DNA of 64,000 bases from Chitinophagales bacterium (GCA_017303835.1 JAFLBI010000002.1:62001-126000); one strand, 5' to 3'. Shown: positions 37,065 to 46,219, counted from the stretch's first letter. Numbers and translations: made by a program. Notes: generated by a model from the letters alone, not told the origin.

Positions 37065-37106
37065 GGAGGTTGCCGATTTAACGATTGCTTGTTACTGGCA
37101 ACCTCC
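37065..37106 (+). promoter_or_regulatory. Leader hairpin before the acyl-CoA dehydrogenase
   Basis: A perfect 10-bp stem, GGAGGTTGCC (37065-37074) with GGCAACCTCC (37097-37106), and a 22-base loop containing a second copy of TAACGATTGCTTGTT (37079-37093; first copy 37046-37060, one mismatch). There is no T-tract, so it is a leader structure rather than a terminator. Confidence 0.45.
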
Positions 37107-37126
37107 GTCTATTTAAACCATTGACA

Positions 37127-38269
37127 ATGAATTTTTTGCAGGATGAACTAACGGCACAGGTAGCGCAAACGGCCCGTGATTTTGCGCAGCAGCATATCAA
37201 GCCCTATGTGATGGAGTGGGATGAGACGCAGGAGTTTCCCGTGCATGTGTTCAAGGAGTTAGGTAAGCTGGGCATGATGGGGGTTTTGGTGCCTGAAGAA
37301 TACGGTGGTGCAGGTTTGGGTTATTTCGAATACAATGCCATCATTCAGGAGATTGCCAAGGTTTGTGGTTCTATCGGATTGAGCGTTGCTGCACACAATT
37401 CTTTGTGCACTGCCCATATACTCTTGTTTGGTAACGAAGCGCAGAAGCGTCAGTACCTGCCCAAGTTGGCTACAGCTGAATGGATTGGTGCCTGGGGTTT
37501 AACTGAGCCGAATACTGGCAGTGATGCGGGCAATATGAAAACAACTGCCGTGCGAGATGGAGATCATTGGATCATCAATGGTACCAAGAACTGGATTACG
37601 CATGGAAAAAGTGGTGATGTGGCTGTGGTGATGTGCAGAACAGGTGAGCCTAGAACCAGTGGCAATGCAACAGCATTTATTGTAGAGCGTGGTACACCAG
37701 GTTTCGCTGGTGGTAAGAAAGAGAATAAGCTGGGGATGCGTGCGAGTGAAACAGCTGAAATGATTTTCGACAATTGCAGAATTCCTGATAGCCAAAGACT
37801 GGGTGAAGTAGGCGATGGTTTCCGTCAGGCTTTGAAAATATTAGATGGTGGCCGTATTTCCATTGCGGCATTGTCTGCAGGTATTGCGAAAGGTGCTTAT
37901 GAAGCAGCATTGCAATATGCCAAGGAGCGCCATCAGTTTGATCAGCCCATTGCCAATTTTCAAGGCATCAGCTTTAAGTTAGCTGATATGGCCACAGAAA
38001 TTGCTGCCAGCGATTTATTGATCTGGCAGGCATGTGATAGAAAAAATAAAGGTGAGAAAGTGACACGCGAAGGTGCGATGGCAAAATACTATGCCAGTGA
38101 AGTTGCGGTGAAAGCTGCTACAGAAGCCATTCAGATTTTTGGTGGCTATGGTTATACCAAGGATTTCCCCGTAGAGAAGCATTATCGTGATGCCAAACTC
38201 TGTACTATCGGAGAAGGTACTTCTGAAATTCAGAAGCTGGTTATTTCAAGAGAAGTGTTGGGTAAATAA
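37127..38269 (+). CDS. Acyl-CoA dehydrogenase
   Basis: A 380-residue FAD flavoenzyme that introduces the C2-C3 double bond in an acyl-CoA, as in beta-oxidation or branched-chain amino-acid breakdown. The signatures are GAWGLTEPNTGSDA (about 122-135), WITHGKSGD and, near the C-terminus, QIFGGYGYTKDFPVEKHYRD and CTIGEGTSEIQ. The catalytic Glu is expected in the last motif. The upstream frame (37085) is rejected because the ATG at 37127 follows the leader hairpin and matches family length. It is a single gene under an elaborate control region. Confidence 0.95.
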   Translation: MNFLQDELTAQVAQTARDFAQQHIKPYVMEWDETQEFPVHVFKELGKLGMMGVLVPEEYGGAGLGYFEYNAIIQEIAKVCGSIGLSVAAHNSLCTAHILLFGNEAQKRQYLPKLATAEWIGAWGLTEPNTGSDAGNMKTTAVRDGDHWIINGTKNWITHGKSGDVAVVMCRTGEPRTSGNATAFIVERGTPGFAGGKKENKLGMRASETAEMIFDNCRIPDSQRLGEVGDGFRQALKILDGGRISIAALSAGIAKGAYEAALQYAKERHQFDQPIANFQGISFKLADMATEIAASDLLIWQACDRKNKGEKVTREGAMAKYYASEVAVKAATEAIQIFGGYGYTKDFPVEKHYRDAKLCTIGEGTSEIQKLVISREVLGK

Positions 38270-38291
38270 TCCCTACGATACTGTAGGGATT
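38268..38291. terminator. Hairpin shared by convergent gene ends
   Basis: AATCCCTAC (38268-38276) pairs perfectly with GTAGGGATT (38283-38291) around GATACT. It overlaps the stop codons of the acyl-CoA dehydrogenase and of the small protein opposite. No T-tract is present, so termination strength is uncertain. Confidence 0.5.
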
Positions 38292-38457
38292 AAGCTGCAT
38301 CATCCTGACTGGCACCTGCAGCGAAAATATTGTCCACCGCACCGCCCAGCATGGGAAATTTCTCTTTCACGAATCCCGCGATAGCGGCAACAGCTTTCTG
38401 TGCCTGCTCTGGCGTAATTCCTGCCTCTTTGCACAAACGCTCAATCAGTTCGTTCAT
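38290..38457 (-). CDS. 55-residue protein, unknown
   Basis: A short gene that reads MNELIERLCKEAG, then an amphipathic helix (ITPEQAQKAVAAIAGFVKEK), a turn (FPMLGGAVDNIF) and an acidic tail. The clean helix-turn-helix-like amphipathic pattern, full use of the space and a stop exactly at the shared hairpin support it as coding. It is cytoplasmic, with one Cys. I do not recognise the family with confidence; it resembles short conserved Bacteroidota proteins with the LxxKVGIxxxQAxKAV pattern. Confidence 0.65.
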   Translation of the reverse strand: MNELIERLCKEAGITPEQAQKAVAAIAGFVKEKFPMLGGAVDNIFAAGASQDDAA

Positions 38458-38492
38458 AATATTCTGTTTTGCAGCAGCAAATTACTTGGAGA

Positions 38493-38528
38493 CAATAAAA
38501 AAGCGATGGAAACTTATGCCCATCGCTT
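38493..38528 (-). terminator. Terminator of clpX
   Basis: On the minus strand AAGCGATGG pairs with CCATCGCTT (9 bp, plus-strand 38501-38509 and 38520-38528) and is followed by a run of T. It lies about 24 bases after the clpX stop. Confidence 0.85.
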
Positions 38529-38551
38529 GTATAAAAATTTTGCGTGTTTGA

Positions 38552-39793
38552 TTAAGCTACTTTCAGCATATTGAGTTTGCTCTTGCCAAACATCTGTGCA
38601 GCATATTCCATAGTAACATCCAGCTGCTTTTGGCCAGTACCGGGCATTTCAAACATAGCATCAGTAAAAATGCTTTCACAAATGCTGCGGAGACCACGTG
38701 CACCCAGTTTGTATTCCATGGCTTTTTGTACCATGAAGTCGAGTACATCGTTATCAATCTTCAACTCAATACCTTCTAACTCAAATAAGCGGGTGTATTG
38801 CTTGATGAGTGAATTCTTCGGCTCTGTAAGAATACTGCGCAGGGTTTCCGTGTCCAGCGGATCTAAGTGTGTTACAACCGGCAAGCGACCAAGCAATTCT
38901 GGAATCAGGCCAAAGCTCTTCAGATCTTGTGCGTTGATGAATTGCAATAAGTTCTTACGCTGTTCTTCCTGCAGGTCTTTATTGACGTTGAAGCCAATGG
39001 CATTGGTATTTACCCTTCTGGCGATGACCTTATCAATACCATCAAAAGCACCACCGCAGATAAAGAGAATATTGCGGGTGTCTACTTTCACCATTTTCTG
39101 CTCTGGGTGTTTTCTGCCGCCCTGTGGTGGAACCAATACTTCCGTTCCTTCTAGCATTTTCAGCAATCCCTGTTGTACGCCTTCACCGCTCACATCGCGT
39201 GTGATAGAAGGATTATCGCCCTTACGTGCGATCTTATCAATCTCATCTACATACACGATACCACGCTCTGCCGCTTGCACATCGTAGTTGCAGTTTTGCA
39301 ACAAACGTGTCAGCATGCTTTCCACGTCTTCGCCTACATAACCTGCTTCTGTGAATACGGTAGCATCCACAATGGCAAATGGTACATTTAATAAACGGGC
39401 AATAGTTTTGGCCAGCAAGGTTTTACCTGTACCGGTTTCACCCACCATGATGATATTGCTCTTATCAATCTCAACATCATCTGCCTGTTGCTTGTAATTG
39501 ATACGCTTATAGTGGTTGTATACAGCTACTGACAATACTTTTTTGGCATCGTCCTGGCCAATCACATATTCATCTAAAAATTTCTTGATCTCGGCTGGCT
39601 TGCGCACAGTGAGTTTAAAATTTGCACCAGCAGCAGTACCATCTGTTCTCAGGTTGAGTTCCTGATCAATGATTTCCTGGGCGTGCTCTACACAGTTCTC
39701 GCAAATATGTCCTTCCTGTCCTGCAATCAGGATTTTCACCTCATCGCGACTCCTGCCGCAGAAAGAACAATGTAAATGGTTTTGTTTGGCCAT
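38552..39793 (-). CDS. clpX: ClpX, ATPase of the ClpXP protease
   Basis: A 413-residue AAA+ unfoldase that feeds proteins to ClpP. An N-terminal zinc-binding domain is seen (CSFCG and CENC, about 10-35). Walker A is [12 protein letters not shown] (about 118), Walker B is [10 protein letters not shown], and sensor and pore motifs follow, including the IGF-loop region. Length is usual. It lies downstream of clpP but is separated from it by a terminator-like hairpin, so it may also have its own promoter. Confidence 0.97.
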   Translation of the reverse strand: MAKQNHLHCSFCGRSRDEVKILIAGQEGHICENCVEHAQEIIDQELNLRTDGTAAGANFKLTVRKPAEIKKFLDEYVIGQDDAKKVLSVAVYNHYKRINYKQQADDVEIDKSNIIMVGETGTGKTLLAKTIARLLNVPFAIVDATVFTEAGYVGEDVESMLTRLLQNCNYDVQAAERGIVYVDEIDKIARKGDNPSITRDVSGEGVQQGLLKMLEGTEVLVPPQGGRKHPEQKMVKVDTRNILFICGGAFDGIDKVIARRVNTNAIGFNVNKDLQEEQRKNLLQFINAQDLKSFGLIPELLGRLPVVTHLDPLDTETLRSILTEPKNSLIKQYTRLFELEGIELKIDNDVLDFMVQKAMEYKLGARGLRSICESIFTDAMFEMPGTGQKQLDVTMEYAAQMFGKSKLNMLKVA

Positions 39794-39872
39794 ATGTGCA
39801 AAAGTACAGTTTCAGTTTACAAAGCATTGCTTAAAAAGGCTGAATGGCCTGTGGTAATACTACTACAAGGGC

Positions 39873-39904
39873 AAAAAATGCCGGCTCTTTTACAAAAGCG
39901 GGCA
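39873..39904 (-). terminator. Probable terminator between clpP and clpX
   Basis: On the minus strand ATGCC...GGCAT closes a longer imperfect stem (GCTTTT / AAAAGAGC) and is followed by six T. This lies between the clpX start (upstream side) and the clpP stop, so on the minus strand it would act after the clpP gene only if that gene's transcript ran through it, which its position at 39873-39904, just after the clpP stop at 39926, allows. Confidence 0.6.
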
Positions 39905-39925
39905 TCAGTATCAATGAGTTAGCGA

Positions 39926-40564
39926 TTAGATCTTATCCATAATGCCATCAACAATACCGTATTCAACGGCTTCTTTGGCATCCATCCAATAGTCGCGATC
40001 AAAGTCTTTCATAATCTGGTCTACTGTTTTACCGCAATTCTCTGCCAGAATCTTGGCGCCCAGTTCCTTGGTTTTGCGGATTTGATTGGCCTGGATTTCA
40101 ATATCAGCAGAAGTTGCTTGATAATATCCGCCCAAACTTGGCTGGTGAATCATCACTTCACCATGTGGGAAGATGAATCTTCTGCCTTTTGTGCCACAGC
40201 TTAACAAAATAGAGCCCATGCTTGCAGCTAAGCCCATACAGATGGTGCTAACCGGACTGCTGATGAGTTTGATGGTATCAAACATGACCATGCCGCTTGT
40301 TACCACACCGCCGGGACTATTGATGTATAATTTGATTTCTTCACCTGGCTTGTCCGCTTCTAATAAGAGTAGTTTAGATACCACATCTTTCGCACTCTTA
40401 TCATCTACCACACCCCAGAGGTAAACAGCGCGACGATCGAAGAAGAGTTTTTCCATCTTCTTCATCATCATACCACCCATTGGTTCTTGCTTCTCTTCTT
40501 TGTTATTGTTTTCTTCCTCGTCGTCCATTCTGAAAGGATCAACAAAATATTTCGATGTCATCAT
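39926..40564 (-). CDS. clpP: ClpP protease subunit, second copy
   Basis: A 212-residue serine protease subunit. The catalytic Ser 115 is in GLAASMGSIL and His 140 in VMIHQPSLGG; INSPGGVV forms the oxyanion region. The N-terminus is unusual: about 40 charged, Met-rich residues (DDEEENNNKEEKQEP then GGMMMKK) precede the fold. It lies 16 bases after another clpP, so the cell may form mixed rings. Confidence 0.93.
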   Translation of the reverse strand: MMTSKYFVDPFRMDDEEENNNKEEKQEPMGGMMMKKMEKLFFDRRAVYLWGVVDDKSAKDVVSKLLLLEADKPGEEIKLYINSPGGVVTSGMVMFDTIKLISSPVSTICMGLAASMGSILLSCGTKGRRFIFPHGEVMIHQPSLGGYYQATSADIEIQANQIRKTKELGAKILAENCGKTVDQIMKDFDRDYWMDAKEAVEYGIVDGIMDKI

Positions 40565-40580
40565 GGTTCAATGCTTTTGA

Positions 40581-41267
40581 TTATTTCTTTTCTTTTCTCG
40601 GATTGGTCAGTAATACTTCATCCACCAGTCCGTATGCTTTTGCTTCCGCAGCAGTCATCCAGAAATCGCGGTCGCAATCTGCAGCAACAGTTTCAATGTC
40701 TTTGCCGGAATGGTTTGAGATTACTTCATACAATTCCTGCTTGATCTTTTTGATTTCGCGTGCAGTGATTTCAATATCGGTTGCTTGTCCGCCAATAGCG
40801 CCACTTGGTTGATGCAACATGATGCGGCTGTGCTTGAGTGCAGTACGCTTGCCGTTCACACCAGCGCAAAGTAATACAGCGCCCATACTGGCTGCTATGC
40901 CGGTACAGATGGTGCTTACATCAGGGCTGATGAATTGCATGGTATCATAGATGCCCATGCCTGCATAAACACTTCCGCCGGGGCTGTTGATATACATCTG
41001 GATATCGCGTGTTCTGTCCGTACTCTCCAAGAAAAGCAACTGTGCTGTAACGATATTGGCTACATAGTCGTTGATGCCTTCGCCGAGAAATATAATACGG
41101 TCCATCATCAATCGGCTGAATACATCCATGCTGGCCACATTCAGTGGTCTTTCTTCAATAATATAGGGTGTAAGATTGGTGATATGATTACCGTAATTGT
41201 GCAAAGTTGCAGAGCTGATATTGCGGTGTTTTATCGCGAACCTTTCAAATTCTTTTCCAAGACTCAT
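40581..41267 (-). CDS. clpP: ClpP protease subunit, first copy
   Basis: A 228-residue ClpP with Ser 127 in TGIAASMGAVLL and His 152 in MLHQPSGAIGG, so the active site looks intact. YINSPGGSVYAG is conserved. The frame extends to 41354, but the ATG at 41267 (MSLGKEFERFAIK) is the sensible start. It is followed by the second clpP. The Asp of the triad was not placed with certainty. Confidence 0.95.
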   Translation of the reverse strand: MSLGKEFERFAIKHRNISSATLHNYGNHITNLTPYIIEERPLNVASMDVFSRLMMDRIIFLGEGINDYVANIVTAQLLFLESTDRTRDIQMYINSPGGSVYAGMGIYDTMQFISPDVSTICTGIAASMGAVLLCAGVNGKRTALKHSRIMLHQPSGAIGGQATDIEITAREIKKIKQELYEVISNHSGKDIETVAADCDRDFWMTAAEAKAYGLVDEVLLTNPRKEKK

Positions 41268-41363
41268 GAGATATTGTTTATGCGATGAAGATAAGTGTTT
41301 TACCTGTTTAGGTAGTACGGGTGCAAATACTGTGCAAAGAATGAAATGCGCCAAAAGGGCAGG

Positions 41364-41786
41364 CTAAGGCTTTAGTAAAAGGCGCGCCAGGCGTTCCAGC
41401 TCGGTTTGTTCAGGTGGAGTGAGCGATAGGTATTTCTGGAGTTTTTGTTTCAAAAGCAGTACAGCCTTGTGTTCCGGATATTTGGCTAATAGTTGATCAA
41501 TCAGTGTCGCTTCTTTAGAGGGCTCCTCTTGTTTAATAGAGGATGGTGTTGCTGCAGCTTTTTCCCTAACAGGCATTTTGAGGATGGTGGCTTCCAACGT
41601 AGCCAGCCAGTTGGGTGGTATGTCTTTTACCTTTTGTGCCTTTAGCAATAAACCCTGCAACTGTTTTCTGCTAAGGCTGCCTCTTTCCTCGTATTGGTGC
41701 ATCAGGCTCATGATGAACAATGCATCGGGGTTGTGCTGGTAGCAGGCATTTAGCACCTTGTCAATGATATCGATGCGTTGTTTCAC
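41364..41786 (-). CDS. Hypothetical helical protein in the tig-clp block
   Basis: A 140-residue cytoplasmic, helical, Lys/Leu-rich protein. It begins (GTG at 41786) MKQRIDIIDKVLNACYQ and contains an amphipathic helix rich in Leu (SRKQLQGLLLKAQKV) and a C-terminal Leu-rich tail. An upstream TTG at 41807 falls inside the preceding terminator's T-tract and is disfavoured. I do not recognise it. Its position between trigger factor and clpP invites a quality-control link, but that is guilt by association only. Confidence 0.65.
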   Translation of the reverse strand: MKQRIDIIDKVLNACYQHNPDALFIMSLMHQYEERGSLSRKQLQGLLLKAQKVKDIPPNWLATLEATILKMPVREKAAATPSSIKQEEPSKEATLIDQLLAKYPEHKAVLLLKQKLQKYLSLTPPEQTELERLARLLLKP

Positions 41787-41804
41787 TGTGTAAAGAAACG
41801 AAAA

Positions 41805-41837
41805 CAAACAAAAAAGCCCCGCCAGATTTAGCGGGGC
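41805..41837 (-). terminator. Rho-independent terminator after trigger factor
   Basis: On the minus strand GCCCCGC and GCGGGGC (plus 41831-41837 and 41816-41822) pair around an 8-base loop and are followed by a run of T. It lies 19 bases after the tig stop. Confidence 0.93.
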
Positions 41838-41856
41838 CTATGTTGGTTGTGTTCGA

Positions 41857-43212
41857 TTAATGATGGTGGTGGTGCAGCTTTTCTGCGAAAGCTTCAGCAC
41901 TGATTTTTTCAGGGCTTGCGTTTACCTGTGTTTCCAAGGTGCTGAAGAGCTTGTCTGTGCTTACACGATGGTAAGTGTCTTCAACAAACTTGCGGTCCTG
42001 CATCATGCGGTTTACATAGTCTTCAACCCAAGGTTGGTTCTCATCTAGAATTTGTCCGCCCATATAGCTGAACAATTGCTGTCTGGCGAAAGCCTTGATA
42101 TCATCAGGATTTACTTCAATATTATTGTCAGCAATCAATTGGCTGCTGATCAAAGTCCACTTCAATTGACTAGCAAAAGATGGGAATTCCTGCTCAGCTT
42201 CTTCAGCTGTTTTAGGCTTTTCACCGCCGGTTTGTAACCAACGCTTCAAGAAAGCTTCAGGTAATTCAATGCTTGTATGATCAATCAGGTGGTGATAAAT
42301 CTGATCGTGGATTTGATTGCGGCTTTGTGACTCATAGTAACGAGCAATCTCAGCCTTCACTTCGTTGCGAAATTCTTCTGCAGTCTTGATTTCCTTGTTT
42401 GGATAAGTAGCCAAGAAGAGTGCTTCTTCTAAAGGTGCTTTTTCCACCAAGCCAACTTTGGTGATTTGGAGGTTGAAATGCTTGTCAGCATCTTCTTTGG
42501 TTAAACCTAAATCGCTCAGAATAACTTCCAGTTCCTTATCATCGAAAGCCTTGCTCAATTGCAGGGTAACAACATCGTCTTTTTTCTTGCCGATCAGGTT
42601 CTTGCGGAATCCTTCAGCGAAATATTTTACCAATAAAGAGTTGTCTTTGTTGATGCCACCTTCAACCGCATTGCCTTTTGCATCAGCTTCAACAAATTTT
42701 ACGTTTAGCACATGCTCTTCTGTTTCCAGGCTTTCAGGCTCTGTCATTTTGCCATTACGTACCTGCAAACGGCTTACTTCTTCATCAATCATGGCTTCAG
42801 TAACCTCGATTTCATACTTGGTTACTTTAATACCATTGGTGTTGATGCTGATAGCGGGCTTCAAGCCAATTTCAAAAGCAAAAATGTAATCGCTTGGATT
42901 GTTCAGGTCCAATGCACGGGCATCATTGTCCAGTGGCAGTGGCTGCGCAAAAATTTCCAGCTTTTCGTTATTCAGGTAGGTGTTCAGTTCAGTTTCAACT
43001 GTGCGGAGTACCTCATCTGTAAATACGCTCTGGCCATACATCTTTTTCACCAATCCTGCAGGAACCATACCCTTACGGAAGCCTGGAATATTGGCTGTTT
43101 TTGCGTATTTCTTCAGGCTTTGTTCAAAGCGGGCGAAATAATCGTTCTTGCCCACAGTTACGGTCAGTTTGTCTGTTAACAGACCGATGTTCTCTCTAGT
43201 AATCGTTGCCAT
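41857..43212 (-). CDS. tig: Trigger factor, ribosome-associated chaperone
   Basis: A 451-residue chaperone that binds the ribosome exit tunnel and shields new chains. The N-terminal domain has the ribosome-contact signature GFRKGMVP (about 42-49). The middle (about 150-250) corresponds to the PPIase domain but lacks obvious FKBP motifs, so it may be degenerate. The C-terminal arm region is helical. The protein ends KLHHHHH, a natural five-His tail. It lies just downstream of tRNA-Leu and is followed by a terminator. Confidence 0.92.
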   Translation of the reverse strand: MATITRENIGLLTDKLTVTVGKNDYFARFEQSLKKYAKTANIPGFRKGMVPAGLVKKMYGQSVFTDEVLRTVETELNTYLNNEKLEIFAQPLPLDNDARALDLNNPSDYIFAFEIGLKPAISINTNGIKVTKYEIEVTEAMIDEEVSRLQVRNGKMTEPESLETEEHVLNVKFVEADAKGNAVEGGINKDNSLLVKYFAEGFRKNLIGKKKDDVVTLQLSKAFDDKELEVILSDLGLTKEDADKHFNLQITKVGLVEKAPLEEALFLATYPNKEIKTAEEFRNEVKAEIARYYESQSRNQIHDQIYHHLIDHTSIELPEAFLKRWLQTGGEKPKTAEEAEQEFPSFASQLKWTLISSQLIADNNIEVNPDDIKAFARQQLFSYMGGQILDENQPWVEDYVNRMMQDRKFVEDTYHRVSTDKLFSTLETQVNASPEKISAEAFAEKLHHHHH

Positions 43213-43245
43213 AATAATTTGCTTGGCCTCGCGGCTATAAAATTG

Positions 43246-43327
43246 TGCGGATGATAGGAATCGAACCTACATGCCTTGCGGCGCTAGATCCTAAGTCTAG
43301 TGCGTCTGCCAGTTTCGCCACATCCGC
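43246..43327 (-). tRNA. tRNA-Leu (UAG anticodon)
   Basis: An 82-base type II tRNA with a long variable arm. The acceptor GCGGATG pairs with CATCCGC. The anticodon stem CTAGA/TCTAG encloses loop CTTAGGA with anticodon UAG (43293-43291), and the T-loop is GGTTCGAATCC. A73 is the discriminator, and CCA is not encoded. It reads CUN leucine codons. Confidence 0.96.
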
Positions 43328-43343
43328 TTCCCGATTGGGGGTG

Positions 43344-43351
43344 CAAAAGTA
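43344..43351 (-). promoter_or_regulatory. -7 promoter box of tRNA-Leu
   Basis: On the minus strand TACTTTTG is an exact TANNTTTG, 16 bases before the tRNA 5' end. The -33 partner is unclear. It may also drive trigger factor. Confidence 0.5.
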
Positions 43352-43402
43352 GGGTTTTTTGTACACGAAATGCCCCTGAAACAGCCTTGTTTCTATGAAA
43401 AG

Positions 43403-46219
43403 CTAGCTACTTACTTCATCCAGCAGATAAACCAAGTGGGTGTAAGGCCTTCCGCTGTGGTGGCTTAGTGCCATCTCACAGGTAAGAGCTGTGCTGTAAT
43501 ATCCCTCAGAATCAATGAGATGCGTAATTTCTTTGGCGCTGGCCGACTGGGTCAGCTCTGGAAAAATAAAGCCCCGGTCGCCCGCCATACCACAACAACT
43601 TGCATAAGCCGGTGTATACACTTGCTCGCTACATAGGGCAGCCGTAGCCTCCATGGATTTGCTCAGATTCAATTTGATGGCAGCGCAAGAGGGGTGTAAG
43701 CTAACCTGTTGTTTTTTCTTATTGATAGGAAGCTTGGGCGCAACACTTGTCTGCAGATACTCGATACAGTCGAGTAATTTTATCCGACTGAACTTTTCCT
43801 GATAAGCAGGCGATAAATGCTGTTGATTTTTCAGGAATGTATAAGTACAGGAAGTGAAATCGCACACGACGGGTATGGCGCCATTATTTGTCCAGCGCAA
43901 TAAAGCATCAATGGTTTTTTCTTCCATCAGGTTGGCGGCCGACTGATACCCTTTACTGCTGAATGCTTGTCCGCAGCAATGGCCGGGCAAATCTTCCGGT
44001 AGATATACTTGTATGCCTGCTTTGTTACAGACATCCATAAATGTTTGTTGGATGGATTTAGGTTCTGTGCCGCCCATCATTCTATGTAAACAAGAAGAGA
44101 AATAGACTACACCAGCATTGCTTGTGTTGGTTTGAGGTAATCTTGGCGCTGGATGCAATTCATTCCACCAGCGAGGAAAGCTGGGTGTGATTTTTTGTAG
44201 CAAACCTGTGAAGCGATACATGAAAGAGGCTCCAAATAGTTTATTGGCCAAAGATCCCGATTGTAATGCAACACGAATCATTTTCTCTGCAAAGCCAAAA
44301 TTGCGCGCAACCCACTCTGCAGTTCGATTGGCTGTTTTGTTGTGGTTCTCGCGGCGTAACCTTTTGACCAGATCACCTGTGTTGATGTATACAGGACATT
44401 CCACTTGACAAAGTCCGTCAGTTGCACAGGTGTCTAATCCTGCATATTGGTATTCTTTTAATAGCGTATTATACGATGATTGGTCGCCTGCGGTTTCTAG
44501 TTGTTTCAAAGCCCTTCTTACTTGAATGCGTTGTCTGGGCGAAAGTGTCACATCTCTACTTGGACATAGTGGTTCGCAATAACCACATTCGATACACTTA
44601 TCAACCTCCGCTTCAACAACAGGCATTTGTTTTAAGTGGCGGATATGTGCATCCTTATCTGCATTGATGATGACGCCGGGGTTAAGGATATTGTTAGGAT
44701 CAACTGTTGATTTGATGGATTGCATGATGGTATACAAGTCGCCGCCCCATTCTGCTTCAACAAATGGTGCCATATTTCTGCCGGTACCATGTTCCGCTTT
44801 TAATGTGCCCTTGTATTCATGCAAGACTAAGTCCACCATCTCTTTTAAGAATCGATCGTAGCGATCAATCTCTACTGGTGTATCCAATAATTGTGTGATG
44901 ACGAAATGGATATTGCCATCTTTTGCGTGGCCGAAGATGATGGCATTATCGTAAGCATATTTTTTAAATAATGCCTGCAGCGCAGTAACTGCATCAGCCA
45001 ATAGTTCTACTGGGAAGGCTACGTCTTCTAATATAACTGTAGTGCCTCTTGCGCGAACAGCACCCACGCTAGGAAACATGCCTTTACGGATTTTCCAATA
45101 GAAATCGCGCAGTTGATGGTCTCTAGTGAATTCGGCAGGATGTAACAATGCTAATCCATTAAGGATGGAAGCAGCTTTTTGTAGTTGAATATCTAATGAT
45201 GCCAAATCTTCTGCTTGGTATTCACACAATAAGCATGCAGCTGTTTCTGGAAGTGTGGTGAAAAAATCAGGTAATCCCTTCATCGTCTCTACACTCCTCA
45301 GTGAAGCCCTGTCCATTAATTCCAACACAGCTGCGCCAGTCGCATTTAATGGCGCAATGGCTGCGCAAGCGGAGGAAATAGTAGGGAAGTAGAGCATTGC
45401 TGTAGCTGTGGCTGGCTGCACAGGGATGGTTTGCATCACTGCTTCTGATATATAAGCCAATGTGCCTTCAGCACCAATAAGTAAGTGTGCGAATATGTCG
45501 AGTGGATGCTCGTAATCAATTAATGCATTTAAGCTATAGCCAACAGTGTTCTTGGTTTTGTATTTGTGGCGCAGTTTGTCCAGTAATTCCGGATTACAGA
45601 GTATTTGCTTGCGCTGCTCAGTTAGTAATGCTGTAAGTGTAGATTCTTCTTCAATAAACTTTGTATAGTCTGATTGATTTGCGGTATCATAAGTATTGCC
45701 ATTTGGAAGAATGAATCTGATGGTTTTAAGTGTATGGTAGGAATTATAGGCAACACCACAACACATACCAGATGAATTGTTAGAAAGAATACCCCCCATC
45801 ATAGCCGCATTGATAGAAGAAGGGTCTGGTCCGATCTTGGTTTTATATGGTAAAAGAAAGTAGTTCACCATACTGCCAATAATACCTGGCTGCACTTTTA
45901 CCAATTTGCCATTCTCTAATGGTGTAATGCCTCGCCAATGCTTGCCAATATCTACAAGAATGCCATCTGTAATGCTTTGTCCGGACAAAGAAGTGCCTGC
46001 CGCTCTGAAACATAGTGGTGTCTTATAGCTGTTAGCTATTTCAAATAATATATTGATTTCATTTTCGTTGATAGGCTGTACAACTGCTTTGGGCAATAAA
46101 TGGTAGAAGCCTGCATCCCCCGCATAGGCCATTCTATCTACCAAACTGGTTTTGATGCGTTTGGGAGAAATTTCTTTAGTTAAAGTATGTATCAGTATGC
46201 TATCCTTGTCTCTAAACAT
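43403..46219 (-). CDS. FAD/Fe-S D-2-hydroxyacid dehydrogenase (YdiJ/GlcD-like)
   Basis: A 938-residue fusion. Residues about 45-215 are a FAD-binding PCMH domain (RAAGTSLSGQSITDG) and about 220-490 the FAD-oxidase C domain (AEHGTGRNMAPF with the metal/substrate His). Two 4Fe-4S sites follow (CIECGYCEPLCPS, about 527, and CATDGLCQVECP, about 595). The C-terminal CCG domains contain CCGQAF, PSCAAI and CCGMAG. It would oxidise a D-2-hydroxyacid such as D-lactate or D-2-hydroxyglutarate and pass electrons through the Fe-S clusters. The gene is divergent from the YceI operon and shares its 153-base control region. Confidence 0.9.
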   Translation of the reverse strand: MFRDKDSILIHTLTKEISPKRIKTSLVDRMAYAGDAGFYHLLPKAVVQPINENEINILFEIANSYKTPLCFRAAGTSLSGQSITDGILVDIGKHWRGITPLENGKLVKVQPGIIGSMVNYFLLPYKTKIGPDPSSINAAMMGGILSNNSSGMCCGVAYNSYHTLKTIRFILPNGNTYDTANQSDYTKFIEEESTLTALLTEQRKQILCNPELLDKLRHKYKTKNTVGYSLNALIDYEHPLDIFAHLLIGAEGTLAYISEAVMQTIPVQPATATAMLYFPTISSACAAIAPLNATGAAVLELMDRASLRSVETMKGLPDFFTTLPETAACLLCEYQAEDLASLDIQLQKAASILNGLALLHPAEFTRDHQLRDFYWKIRKGMFPSVGAVRARGTTVILEDVAFPVELLADAVTALQALFKKYAYDNAIIFGHAKDGNIHFVITQLLDTPVEIDRYDRFLKEMVDLVLHEYKGTLKAEHGTGRNMAPFVEAEWGGDLYTIMQSIKSTVDPNNILNPGVIINADKDAHIRHLKQMPVVEAEVDKCIECGYCEPLCPSRDVTLSPRQRIQVRRALKQLETAGDQSSYNTLLKEYQYAGLDTCATDGLCQVECPVYINTGDLVKRLRRENHNKTANRTAEWVARNFGFAEKMIRVALQSGSLANKLFGASFMYRFTGLLQKITPSFPRWWNELHPAPRLPQTNTSNAGVVYFSSCLHRMMGGTEPKSIQQTFMDVCNKAGIQVYLPEDLPGHCCGQAFSSKGYQSAANLMEEKTIDALLRWTNNGAIPVVCDFTSCTYTFLKNQQHLSPAYQEKFSRIKLLDCIEYLQTSVAPKLPINKKKQQVSLHPSCAAIKLNLSKSMEATAALCSEQVYTPAYASCCGMAGDRGFIFPELTQSASAKEITHLIDSEGYYSTALTCEMALSHHSGRPYTHLVYLLDEVSS

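Noticed and set aside
38571..39287. 238-residue plus-strand frame opposite clpX
   Set aside because: Serine/Cys-rich shadow frame; clpX on the other strand is unambiguous.
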